From Flavobacteriales bacterium UBA6693 (GTDB taxonomy: Bacteria; Bacteroidota; Bacteroidia; Flavobacteriales; Weeksellaceae), in the NCBI GenBank assembly GCA_002454815.1, contig DKJL01000009.1:1-35948 (forward strand): DNA of 35,948 bases, written 5' to 3'. The notes below the pieces were generated by a model. The model did no database searches. It saw only the letters and a list, made by a program, of their open reading frames with translations, and was not told where the DNA came from. The translations under genes and the position numbers were made by a program. Shown piece by piece: positions 1-6,626 of the stretch. Position 1 is the stretch's first letter. Every line of letters begins with the position of its first letter.

Positions 1-18
1 ATCGCAAAGCCGCAAAAC

Positions 19-27
19 GTTGTAGGC
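19..27. repeat. Right-hand core of a cassette-type (attC-like) repeat
   Basis: The nonamer GTTGTAGGC lies about 50 bp before the small ORF at 75. Its exact reverse complement, GCCTACAAC, lies just after that ORF at 352-360. A single ORF bordered by complementary cores is the layout of a gene cassette. The cores do not match the classical integron GTTRRRY consensus, so this is called attC-like only. Confidence 0.4.
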
Positions 28-74
28 AATTTAAGTTGAACCGCCTAAAAACATTGAAAATAAAGCTCTAAATA

Positions 75-314
75 ATGACGGAAGAAGTTAAAATCGGTTT
101 TTGTTTTTTAGTTATTGGTGTTTTATTTATATACTTTTCTTTTAAAGAAATCAAAAAATTTAGAAAGGAAAAGTATGATCCTTTTAAAGATAAATCAAGA
201 GGAATAAAGCGTCTTTTGAACGTTGAAGTTTACTATAAATCTTATTTTATATTCATTTTTGGTGTTTTAAGCATTCTGCTATCTATTATATTTGTTTTCT
301 TTTCAAACTATTGA
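75..314 (+). CDS. Small two-helix membrane protein, unknown function
   Basis: This gene encodes 79 residues. There is a hydrophobic helix at about residues 7-23, a basic cytoplasmic-type loop rich in Lys and Arg (residues 24-50), and a second helix at about 56-76. No known family is recognised. It is AT-rich and sits alone between complementary 9-bp cores (19-27 and 352-360), which suggests it is the cargo of a cassette-like unit outside the metal island. The start ATG at 75 is the first in the open frame and no Shine-Dalgarno site is evident. The hydrophobic pattern makes a real membrane protein plausible, but its role cannot be inferred. Confidence 0.5.
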   Translation: MTEEVKIGFCFLVIGVLFIYFSFKEIKKFRKEKYDPFKDKSRGIKRLLNVEVYYKSYFIFIFGVLSILLSIIFVFFSNY

Positions 315-351
315 ATTCCAGTATTCAAAATAATTAAGAATAAAATAAACT

Positions 352-360
352 GCCTACAAC
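352..360. repeat. Left-hand core of a cassette-type (attC-like) repeat
   Basis: GCCTACAAC is the exact reverse complement of the nonamer at 19-27. In a complete site it would be followed by the second half of a hairpin. Instead the sequence runs into the left end of the island within about 80 bp, and no matching GTTGTAGGC is seen at the right end. Confidence 0.35.
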
Positions 361-440
361 ATGGTATTAATACAAGTCCGTTTGCAAAGTCCTTTTAACA
401 GGGTACTTTCTTACTTTTTCACCTCCTTTGGTACAACATA

Positions 441-452
441 AGTACAACAAAT
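441..452 (+). other. Candidate left attachment site (attL) of the island
   Basis: AGTACAACAAAT occurs here and, in the same orientation, at 34843-34854 just upstream of the integrase gene. Similarity extends leftwards, with GGTACAACAT here (430-439) against GATACAACAT at the right end, and a 1-bp difference in spacing. A second shared block, TCCGTTTGCA, lies at 376-385 and recurs in inverted orientation near 34775. Direct repeats plus arm-like repeats beside a tyrosine recombinase suit an att site. The exact crossover point cannot be fixed without an empty-site sequence. Confidence 0.45.
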
Positions 453-1009
453 CAGAAAACATCGACTGACAGGTAGTTTCCGCGGTGTTGCTGCTTTGCT
501 TCAAAATTTAACTGTTGATATTCACTAAGCATGGAACAATAATAAGAATGGCTGGCTTTTGCCCAGCCATTTGTTATTAAAAGCTCATTCAGGCATTCGC
601 TGGAAGGTAAAATGACATAAGCCAACTGGCGCAGCCAGAAGTCGAGTTCGTTTTTCTTTTCGGTGAGGAGTGTGATGCGTGTTCCAGGTGGGCACACCTG
701 GAGCACGTAACCTAAACTCTTCAGTCCGAGTTCCAGTAAGAAAGCTGCAGGCAGGTGGCTTTTCGCTTCATCCTCGCGCATTTTCCGGCTCATGTGCACT
801 TCCGGTGCATCGAGGCCATAAAGACGGATTTCCTTGCTTTCCTGACCGAATTCTTCTTTGACGATTAATGTGTCGCCATCCAGAACCCTTTCGACGATCC
901 AAAATGTTTCGGTAATAATCTCCGGAATCTGGAAATACTTTGCAGACGGATTTACAGTTTTGCTGACGTCCGACTGAGTGTTTTCGGGGGTAATTTCGTT
1001 GTAATGCAT
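452..1009 (-). CDS. Staphylococcal nuclease-like (thermonuclease family) protein
   Basis: This gene encodes 185 residues with an SNase-like OB-fold from about residue 36 to the end. The family signature is visible: an Asp-Gly-Asp-Thr segment at 44-47, then IRLYGLDAPE at 61-70, whose Arg62, Asp67 and Glu70 correspond to the catalytic/calcium residues Arg35, Asp40 and Glu43 of staphylococcal nuclease. A later LRQLAYV segment matches the region of the second catalytic Arg. No signal peptide is seen, so it is probably cytoplasmic, unlike the secreted Staphylococcus enzyme. It is the outermost gene on the left side of the island and is divergent from the plus-strand cassette starting at 1118. Its stop codon overlaps the candidate att repeat. 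It would hydrolyse phosphodiester bonds, but its biological role here is unknown. Confidence 0.8.
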   Translation of the reverse strand: MHYNEITPENTQSDVSKTVNPSAKYFQIPEIITETFWIVERVLDGDTLIVKEEFGQESKEIRLYGLDAPEVHMSRKMREDEAKSHLPAAFLLELGLKSLGYVLQVCPPGTRITLLTEKKNELDFWLRQLAYVILPSSECLNELLITNGWAKASHSYYCSMLSEYQQLNFEAKQQHRGNYLSVDVF

Positions 1010-1117
1010 TGGTTTACAGTATTTTGACTATTGTATTTGTAAAGATAATTCAAGAAATTTATAAGTGTCTAGACAACAGTGTTTTTCTTCAAATTATCAA
1101 TTGCAAAATTTAATATT

Positions 1118-1921
1118 ATGGCAAGACAAAAAGGTCTCATGAAGTACGTCGGAACAATCGGCGATGTGAGACATTTCAAAATCAAAGGGCAAAAAGGATT
1201 TTTTGCCGGCATGGTAGGCGGACCTACCGCAGAACAGGTAAAAACAGCTCCGGAGTTTGAGCGTACGCGCGAAAACATGAACGAGTTCGGTGGCTGCGCT
1301 ATCGCCGGAAAGGCGGTGCGAACCGCTCTTTCCCAGCTGATGGGGAAATTTACCGATACTCAGGTGACAGGCAGATTAACTTCGATCATGAAGAAAATCA
1401 ACCTGGAGGATGGAACCGAGGCCAGAGGATACCGAAAAGTTGAGATCTCCACCCAGAGAAATTATCTCACCGGGTTTGAATTCAATAAGAACCAGTCCAT
1501 CAACGGTGTGTTCAATGCTCCTTATCAGGTGAATCATGATCCTGCAAGAAATACTGCAGATTTTATTGTAGAAGAGTTCATACCAATCGAATTGATCGCT
1601 GCTCCTGCAGGTGCTTCGCACTTCCGTTTGCTCCATGCTTTGGCAGTGATCGCGGACTTTTCGTATAACCCGATAACCGGAACTTATGAACCGGACGACG
1701 CGGTGAACAATGAGCTGAGTGTAGTTTCCAGATCGCCGTTTATCCCGCTTAATGAAAGTTATTCCGGTGATACCATTACGGCAGATTTGCCAGGTTTACC
1801 AACTCTGGACAATACCGTTTCTGTTCTTCAGTGTATCGGGATTGAGTTCTTCCAGGAAGTAAATGGGGTTTATTATCCATTCGCAACCGGTAACTGTCTC
1901 AAAATTGAGGAAGTGTTTTAG
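1118..1921 (+). CDS. Conserved hypothetical protein, first gene of a phage-like cassette
   Basis: This gene encodes 267 residues from the ATG at 1118. An upstream in-frame ATG at 1079 would add a hydrophobic-basic stretch that looks non-coding. No enzyme motif, signal peptide or membrane segment is visible. The first 70 residues are basic and Gly-rich (MARQKGLMKYVGTIGDVRHF followed by FFAGMVGGP). The remainder is rich in beta-forming residues, with several Asn/Thr/Tyr-rich loops, like a structural or binding protein. It is followed by a strong terminator and then by DUF5675 and two holin-like genes, so it may belong to a phage-derived module. I recall similar proteins next to DUF5675 genes in flavobacteria but cannot name a family. 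A virion or lysis-associated role is inference only. Confidence 0.7.
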   Translation: MARQKGLMKYVGTIGDVRHFKIKGQKGFFAGMVGGPTAEQVKTAPEFERTRENMNEFGGCAIAGKAVRTALSQLMGKFTDTQVTGRLTSIMKKINLEDGTEARGYRKVEISTQRNYLTGFEFNKNQSINGVFNAPYQVNHDPARNTADFIVEEFIPIELIAAPAGASHFRLLHALAVIADFSYNPITGTYEPDDAVNNELSVVSRSPFIPLNESYSGDTITADLPGLPTLDNTVSVLQCIGIEFFQEVNGVYYPFATGNCLKIEEVF

Positions 1922-1937
1922 GATGTGATCATGAAAG

Positions 1938-1966
1938 GGCTTCCAGAAAATGGAAGCCTTTTTTTT
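1938..1966 (+). terminator. Rho-independent terminator
   Basis: GGCTTCCA, loop GAAAA, TGGAAGCC, then eight T residues. The 8-bp stem is perfect. It lies 17 bp after the stop of the 267-residue gene and 34 bp before the DUF5675 start, so the first gene is probably expressed at a different level from the rest of the cassette, or DUF5675 relies on readthrough. Confidence 0.85.
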
Positions 1967-2000
1967 ATCACTGATTTGTAAAATTAAAATACAAAACAGA

Positions 2001-2453
2001 ATGAAAACGAAAATAGTAAGAGTAGCCCAGGGCAAAGAAAGCACCCTTTCCCATCTTTATATTGACGGTATTTTCCAGTGCTTTCTCCTGGAGGATAAAA
2101 TCCGCCAGGTTAAGATTAAAAGCAAGACCGCAATTCCGGAGGGAAAATTTCAGCTGAAAGTCAACACCACAGGCGGAATGAACAGAACGTATTCCCAAAA
2201 ATACGGTGAAATGCACAAGGGCATGATTGAGATTGATGATCTGCCGACTTTCGACCTGGTGTATATCCATACAGGAAACACGATTGAACACACGGCCGGT
2301 TGTCCTCTCGTCGGATTGAGCTACATCAAAAAAGACGGAGACTATCAGGTTCTGCAGAGCCGCGATGCATACCGGCAGGTTTATCCTAAACTTTTGGCGG
2401 CAGCCAAAAGCAAGGATAATCAGATTGAGATCCAGAACAATTTTCAATTTTAA
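2001..2453 (+). CDS. DUF5675 family protein (putative cell-wall/lysis-associated)
   Basis: This gene encodes 150 residues from ATG 2001; the longer open frame from 1950 would run through the terminator hairpin and is rejected. The DUF5675 signature is present: an early GKESTLSHLYIDG..CFLLED segment, IPEGKF, and the core YIHTGNTIEHTAGCPLVG with conserved His, Gly-Asn and Gly-Cys. The His...Gly-Cys arrangement recalls L,D-transpeptidases (YkuD), but the spacing is shorter than in that family, so an active site is inference. It has no signal peptide, as is common for phage endolysins that leave through a holin. It is followed 12 bp later by two small membrane-protein genes, which supports a lysis-type module. 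Confidence 0.75.
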   Translation: MKTKIVRVAQGKESTLSHLYIDGIFQCFLLEDKIRQVKIKSKTAIPEGKFQLKVNTTGGMNRTYSQKYGEMHKGMIEIDDLPTFDLVYIHTGNTIEHTAGCPLVGLSYIKKDGDYQVLQSRDAYRQVYPKLLAAAKSKDNQIEIQNNFQF

Positions 2454-2465
2454 AACAGAATCATC

Positions 2466-2729
2466 ATGGGAAGTGAATTAACGTTGAGTGTGATGTTCGG
2501 TTTTATCAGCAGTGTTCTGCTGGGTATCGTTGCTTATTTCATCAAGCAGCTGCACACCGATTTCAAGAGTATGGAAAAAGATATGTCAGAAGTCAAGACC
2601 ATGGCTCTGATCATCAAAACAGAATTCAAAACTTCTTTTGATATCCTGAACAAGAAAGTTGAATACCTGGAACAACGGATCAATAAATTAGAAATTAACG
2701 AAATAAGAAATCACGATCATGAAAAATAG
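2466..2729 (+). CDS. XhlA-like membrane-anchored coiled-coil protein
   Basis: This gene encodes 87 residues. One transmembrane helix (about 7-27) is followed by a long amphipathic, Lys/Glu-rich coiled coil (about 30-80). This layout resembles phage haemolysin/holin accessory proteins of the XhlA type, although no specific family match is claimed. The gene starts 12 bp after the DUF5675 stop and its 3' end overlaps the next start by 11 bp, which suggests translational coupling. It may act as a partner of the holin-like protein downstream. Confidence 0.6.
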   Translation: MGSELTLSVMFGFISSVLLGIVAYFIKQLHTDFKSMEKDMSEVKTMALIIKTEFKTSFDILNKKVEYLEQRINKLEINEIRNHDHEK

Positions 2730-3009
2730 AAACCTGAATTTAGTAAGCAGAATGTCTGCTCCAACACCAAAGTGGTTCCGCATTGTTCGGAATATCGGTC
2801 TTGGTCTATCGGCAGTCGGCGGTGCCCTGGTTGCTGCACCGGTTGCCTTGCCTGCAGCAGTAATTTCCATTGGAGGTTACTTGCTTTTAGGCGGAACCAT
2901 ACTTGGTGCGGTGAGTCAGACGGCTATCAGCTCGGAGGAGTACGGCGAAAATTCCGGTAAAATTCCCGGAAAATCGTCCGGAAACTCAGCTGAAGAAGCT
3001 CTAAAATAG
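2719..3009 (+). CDS. Small holin-like membrane protein
   Basis: This gene encodes 96 residues. A basic N-terminus (residues 1-22) precedes two closely spaced Ala/Gly/Leu/Val-rich hydrophobic segments (about 24-46 and 47-69) that could form a hairpin, then a hydrophilic Ser/Glu/Gly-rich tail. Size and topology suit a class II holin, but holins have no diagnostic motif, so this is a context-based call. It overlaps the preceding coiled-coil gene by 11 bp and ends 39 bp before a clear terminator, which closes the plus-strand cassette. Confidence 0.6.
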   Translation: MKNRNLNLVSRMSAPTPKWFRIVRNIGLGLSAVGGALVAAPVALPAAVISIGGYLLLGGTILGAVSQTAISSEEYGENSGKIPGKSSGNSAEEALK

Positions 3010-3047
3010 CGCTTAAGTCACTTTTTTGAAAGTTTTTTGGTTAGAAG

Positions 3048-3071
3048 GCCTGTTGTAAAGACAGGCTTTTT
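3048..3071 (+). terminator. Rho-independent terminator closing the plus-strand cassette
   Basis: GCCTGT, loop TGTAAAG, ACAGGC, then TTTTT. A perfect 6-bp stem followed by a T run, 39 bp after the holin-like gene. Confidence 0.75.
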
Positions 3072-3487
3072 CAGTGTTTAAGATTTTGCTTGCACCCGTT
3101 TGCACCGATTTGTTTAAAAGGGTGAAATAAGTATGCTTTAAGGTGCTTTTTGGGGTGGAGTAAGTGGCACTCAATACAAAAAATTCCCCGGAGGGAAAAT
3201 TTTGTTATGAAAAATACTATTCAAAAGAAAAAAAGAAAAAAAAGAAAGTGCTCTACTCTTCTGGAGGAAAAATGACATGCAATATTTTTTTGAAAAAAAT
3301 ATAGGCGTAGCATTTTTAACGACAATATTTTTTTCAAAAAACCCGCAAGGGCTTGATATTGTCAGGGCATTTTTCCGAAACCATAACTTTACTTTCTTTT
3401 TTTTTATTTTTTCTTATCCGGGTATATCGATTGGTGCAACAGGAGTTTTGCTTATTATAAAATTCAGGGCATTCTAAGCGATAATTT
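3072..3487. other. Gene-free AT-rich stretch
   Basis: No convincing gene is present. The stretch contains a long purine run near 3225-3250 and paired T and A runs near 3283-3297 and 3329-3342 that could form weak hairpins. The only ORF (3277-3477) is dominated by low-complexity Phe runs and is not accepted. The stretch leads into the structured repeats that start near 3488. Confidence 0.5.
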
Positions 3488-3670
3488 ACTAAATCCCCTC
3501 AGCTGCTGGAAAGACAGCGGTATGGCGGTGCGGAGGAACGATGCACCGCCATACTGCTGTGCGCGGTACCGCGAGTGGATAAACTGCCACTACACTATTC
3601 CGCTGAAACCAGGCAGTTTATTGACTCCCGGTACATGGCAAATTGTGATAAAGGGTCTTCGATTAATAGG
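3488..3670 (+). repeat. Structured repeat, copy A
   Basis: This is the first of three related non-coding units. It begins with GCTGGAAAGACAGCGGTATG (3505-3524) and folds into a 17-bp stem (3515-3531 with 3543-3559, one G-U pair). The conserved block ATACTGCTGTGCGCGGT (3551-3567) follows, then a second perfect 9-bp stem (TAAACTGCC 3580-3588 with GGCAGTTTA 3612-3620). The loop of that stem holds CACTACACTATTCCGCTGAA. The unit ends near AAAGGGTCTTC (3650-3660). Strand is assigned by repeat orientation only. The function is unknown. Confidence 0.6.
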
Positions 3671-3719
3671 CCGTCAAAATCTTCTATATAGCAACGAATT
3701 GTTTAGCAGAAATATATTC

Positions 3720-3934
3720 AGAACGGTGGGGAGGGCTGGCAAAGACAGCTGTATGACGGCTTGCCGGAACCAAAATTAAATAAGCAATTCCCGGTGAGCC
3801 GGCATACTGCTGTGCGCGGTGACGGAAGCGTATAGACGGCAGGAACGAAGCGGCCGGTCACGTCCGTGAAGTGGATGCCGGCTATGTGCTGAAGGAACAT
3901 GGGAAAGCTCCGGCAAGAGTCTTCCGGTAATCAA
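3720..3934 (+). repeat. Structured repeat, copy B (diverged)
   Basis: The unit starts with GCTGGCAAAGACAGCTGTAT (3735-3754) and has the ATACTGCTGTGCGCGGT block at 3804-3820. The two blocks can pair through a stem whose sequence differs from copy A but stays largely complementary. The second stem and the 3' part are more degenerate (GAGTCTTC near 3917-3924). The spacing from copy A is 230 bp and to copy C 211 bp. Confidence 0.5.
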
Positions 3935-4190
3935 TTACTAAAGGGGCTGGAAAGACAGCGGTATGTAGGGAGGTGCAAAAATGCTTGTGCACAGGCAAGG
4001 CGGGCCGCGGGAAAGTAATGGCCCAAGCATTTTTTGTGCCGACTGGAATACTGCTGTGCGCGGTGCCGAAGTGCATAGCCTGCCACTACACTTTCCGCTG
4101 AAAAAAAGCAGGCTATGGACTGCAGGCACATGGACCTTTCAAGACTGGACTGTCGATTAGCGCACTGGAACGGTGAAAGGGTCTTCTAAA
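3934..4190 (+). repeat. Structured repeat, copy C
   Basis: The unit starts with GCTGGAAAGACAGCGGTATG (3946-3965), identical to copy A, and has ATACTGCTGTGCGCGGT at 4048-4064. A long hairpin lies between them (GCAAAAATGCTTG pairing with CAAGCATTTTTTG). The second stem is a perfect 10 bp (CATAGCCTGC 4074-4083 with GCAGGCTATG 4108-4117). It differs in sequence from copy A yet stays fully paired, and it encloses the conserved loop CACTACACTTTCCGCTGAAA. The end block AAAGGGTCTTC is at 4176-4186. Confidence 0.6.
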
Positions 4191-4426
4191 TTATAAATGC
4201 ATTGGCAGCTGGAAGGCGTTGGCTTGTGCGGGCTTCGCCCAAACAAACGGTAAGCATTTAGCATAATTTCCAATTATAGGCACTATGGTGCTGGTTTGCA
4301 CGTAATGCAGCGTAGCGGAATGGAGGGCAACGTTTTGGCGGCTGGCCTGTGCGTATAATTGTCATTATGTTACTTGCTGCGGCGGGCGGTGGTTTTATCA
4401 GGAAACTTTGCCAACGTCATCACCGC
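4191..4426. other. Gene-free stretch with further hairpins
   Basis: This stretch follows repeat copy C. It contains a partial echo of the repeat start (CAGCTGGAAGGCG, 4207-4219), a GC-rich hairpin GCGGGC..GCCC (4227-4240) and other short inverted repeats. No coding sequence is supported. Confidence 0.4.
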
Positions 4427-4451
4427 ACAAAATAAAACGGACCGAAGCCCG
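4427..4451 (-). terminator. Rho-independent terminator of the zinc/cadmium operon
   Basis: Read on the minus strand this is CGGGC, a TTCG tetraloop, GTCCG, then TTTTATTTTG. The stem has five pairs (one G-U) capped by the very stable UUCG loop and starts 6 bp beyond the P-type ATPase stop. Confidence 0.75.
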
Positions 4452-4457
4452 CTTTGT

Positions 4458-6578
4458 TTAAAATTTCATTTTCTGAATCCTTACTGCATTTAAAATGGCA
4501 AGAAGTGCCACGCCTACATCGGCAAAGACGGCTTCCCACATGGTGGCTAAACCACCAGCCCCTAAAACGAGAACGATGGCTTTAACGCCAAAAGCCAATG
4601 CAATATTCTGCCACACAATCTTTTTAGTCTGCTTCCCAATATTAATAGCCATGGGGATTCTGGAGGGTTTATCGTCCTGAATTACTACATCGGCAGTTTC
4701 AATGGTTGCATCACTACCTAATCCGCCCATCGCTATTCCCACATCGCTTAAAGCCACTACCGGCGCATCATTTATTCCGTCTCCTACAAATGCCACCGTT
4801 TCATTCCGCGATTTCAGCTCTTTTACTTTATTCACTTTTTCTTCCGGCAGTAAATCGCCATAAGCGTTCTGAATACCCAGCTTTTGTGCCACTGCTTTTA
4901 CCACAGTTGACTTATCGCCACTTAGCATGGTAACATTCACGCCCATGCTTTTTAATTTCCGGATAGTGTCGGCAGCGTCTTGTTTGATGCTATCCGCAAT
5001 GGTAATGTATCCGGCAAATTTTCCTTCGTAAGCAATGGCAATCAAGGTTTCTACTATATCATTTGGATTAATATCGTATTGGATCTGGAATTTATCCATG
5101 AGTTTAAAATTCCCCACTAGCAACTGTTTTCCCTGATACGCTCCTTTTAAGCCGTGACCTGCAATTTCTTCTAAATTGTCCAGAATAATGGTATGGTCAG
5201 GTTCCCCCAAGTGGTCATGAATTGCAGTAGCTACCGGGTGAGTTGATGAGTTTTCAATAACATTAACCAGTTTTAAAATAAGATCTTTATCGAATTCCGG
5301 TTTAATGTTTACAGTCTGCACTTTGAATACACCCTCGGTCATGGTTCCGGTCTTATCCATAACCACATTTTTGACCTCTGCCAACGCATCCAGAAAGTTA
5401 CTGCCCTTAAATAAAATTCCATTTCTGCTTGCGGCACCAATGCCACCAAAGTATCCTAGTGGAATACTAATTACTAATGCACATGGACAGGATATTACCA
5501 GAAATATCAAAGCGCGGTATAACCAGTCCCTGAAAATATATTCATCCACAAACAAATAGGGTAACAGACAGATTGCCACAGCGAGAAATACCACGATTGG
5601 GGTATAGATGCGGGCAAATTTCCTGATGAACAATTCGGTGGGTGCTTTCTGTGCAGTCGCATTCTGTACCAATTCCAGAATCTTTGAAAGTTTCGAATCA
5701 TTGTAGAGGGTATTGACCTGCACTTTTGCTACCGTATTCAGGTTGATCATTCCGGCAAGAACAGTATCGCCTTTCTGCTTAGTATCGGGCTTGCTTTCCC
5801 CGGTTAGTGCCGAGGTATTAAAGGAAGCGCTATCGGAGATCAACACCCCATCGAGGGCCAATTTTTCGCCGGGTTTGAGCTGAATGAGGGAATCGAGTCC
5901 CACTTCAGCAGCTTTAACGGTTTGGGGTCGATTGTCGACTAAAATCGTGACTTCATCGGGACGCTGATCTAAAAGTTTTGCAATGTTTCCTTTTGCCCGC
6001 TGTACCGCTAAGGTCTGGAAAACTTCGCCTACCGAGTAGAAAAGCATGACCGCCACTCCTTCCGGATATTCGCCAATGGCAAAGGCTCCTATTGTCGCGA
6101 TAGACATAAGGAAAAACTCCGAAAACACATCTCCCTTCATTATACTTTCAAACGCTTCTTTCAGAACCGGCACACCTACCGGCAGATAGGCTGCGGCGTA
6201 CCAAATAATACGCACCCAATCTTTAAACCAGAATTGAGGAATTAGATGATCCATTGCCAAGCCTGCCATTAAGATCACGAATGAGATAATTGCCGGAAGA
6301 AAAAGCTGAAAGGTTGTCTTACCCTGGGTAGAATGATCGTGTCCATCATCATCGGCATGTTCAGCAGCATGGTTTGAGCCGTCATCAGTGGGATGCTTTT
6401 CAGTATCGGGAGTCATTTTCTTTATTGGGGCATAGACTTTATCGGTCGTTGCGCAACAACCGTCTTCGACTAATTTTTCTGCCCCCGCGTTTTTATATAT
6501 TTTCCCTTCCTGAGGCGTGCAGCACAGCTGATTGCCATTTTCGTCGTAGGTATGTATATGTGATTTATTATTTGCCAT
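4458..6578 (-). CDS. cadA: Zn2+/Cd2+/Pb2+-exporting P1B-type ATPase
   Basis: This gene encodes 706 residues. It would use ATP to export divalent soft metals from cytoplasm to periplasm. The N-terminus lacks a GMxCxxC domain. It carries Cys-Cys pairs and a His-rich stretch before the first membrane helix (about residues 1-90). Visible catalytic motifs are TGES (259-262, actuator), the transmembrane metal site CPC (364-366), the phosphorylated Asp408 in DKTGT, a Thr-His-Pro element of the nucleotide domain, and GDGIND (599-604). The last helix carries an Asp-Val-Gly segment typical of the P1B-2 (ZntA/CadA) group, which favours Zn/Cd/Pb over Cu. It is the last gene of the 12645-4458 unit, 48 bp after the adaptor gene, and is followed by a strong terminator. 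The ZntA/CadA assignment is firm; the exact ion is inferred. Confidence 0.92.
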   Translation of the reverse strand: MANNKSHIHTYDENGNQLCCTPQEGKIYKNAGAEKLVEDGCCATTDKVYAPIKKMTPDTEKHPTDDGSNHAAEHADDDGHDHSTQGKTTFQLFLPAIISFVILMAGLAMDHLIPQFWFKDWVRIIWYAAAYLPVGVPVLKEAFESIMKGDVFSEFFLMSIATIGAFAIGEYPEGVAVMLFYSVGEVFQTLAVQRAKGNIAKLLDQRPDEVTILVDNRPQTVKAAEVGLDSLIQLKPGEKLALDGVLISDSASFNTSALTGESKPDTKQKGDTVLAGMINLNTVAKVQVNTLYNDSKLSKILELVQNATAQKAPTELFIRKFARIYTPIVVFLAVAICLLPYLFVDEYIFRDWLYRALIFLVISCPCALVISIPLGYFGGIGAASRNGILFKGSNFLDALAEVKNVVMDKTGTMTEGVFKVQTVNIKPEFDKDLILKLVNVIENSSTHPVATAIHDHLGEPDHTIILDNLEEIAGHGLKGAYQGKQLLVGNFKLMDKFQIQYDINPNDIVETLIAIAYEGKFAGYITIADSIKQDAADTIRKLKSMGVNVTMLSGDKSTVVKAVAQKLGIQNAYGDLLPEEKVNKVKELKSRNETVAFVGDGINDAPVVALSDVGIAMGGLGSDATIETADVVIQDDKPSRIPMAINIGKQTKKIVWQNIALAFGVKAIVLVLGAGGLATMWEAVFADVGVALLAILNAVRIQKMKF

Positions 6579-6626
6579 AAGTTTTATTTTAAACGATGAG
6601 TTTGAGTAATTTTGATTATATATTTT

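Noticed and set aside
3277..3477. 66-residue plus-strand ORF in the gene-free stretch
   Set aside because: Low-complexity Phe runs from T-rich DNA, no family resemblance, and overlap with A/T-run hairpins; treated as chance.
3718..4131. Several minus-strand ORFs of 60-66 residues
   Set aside because: They are produced by the repeated hairpin sequences, overlap one another in different frames and have no family features.
3488..4190. Structured repeats as classical integron attC sites
   Set aside because: No GTTRRRY/RYYYAAC cores at the ends, two separate stems instead of one, and no ORFs between copies.
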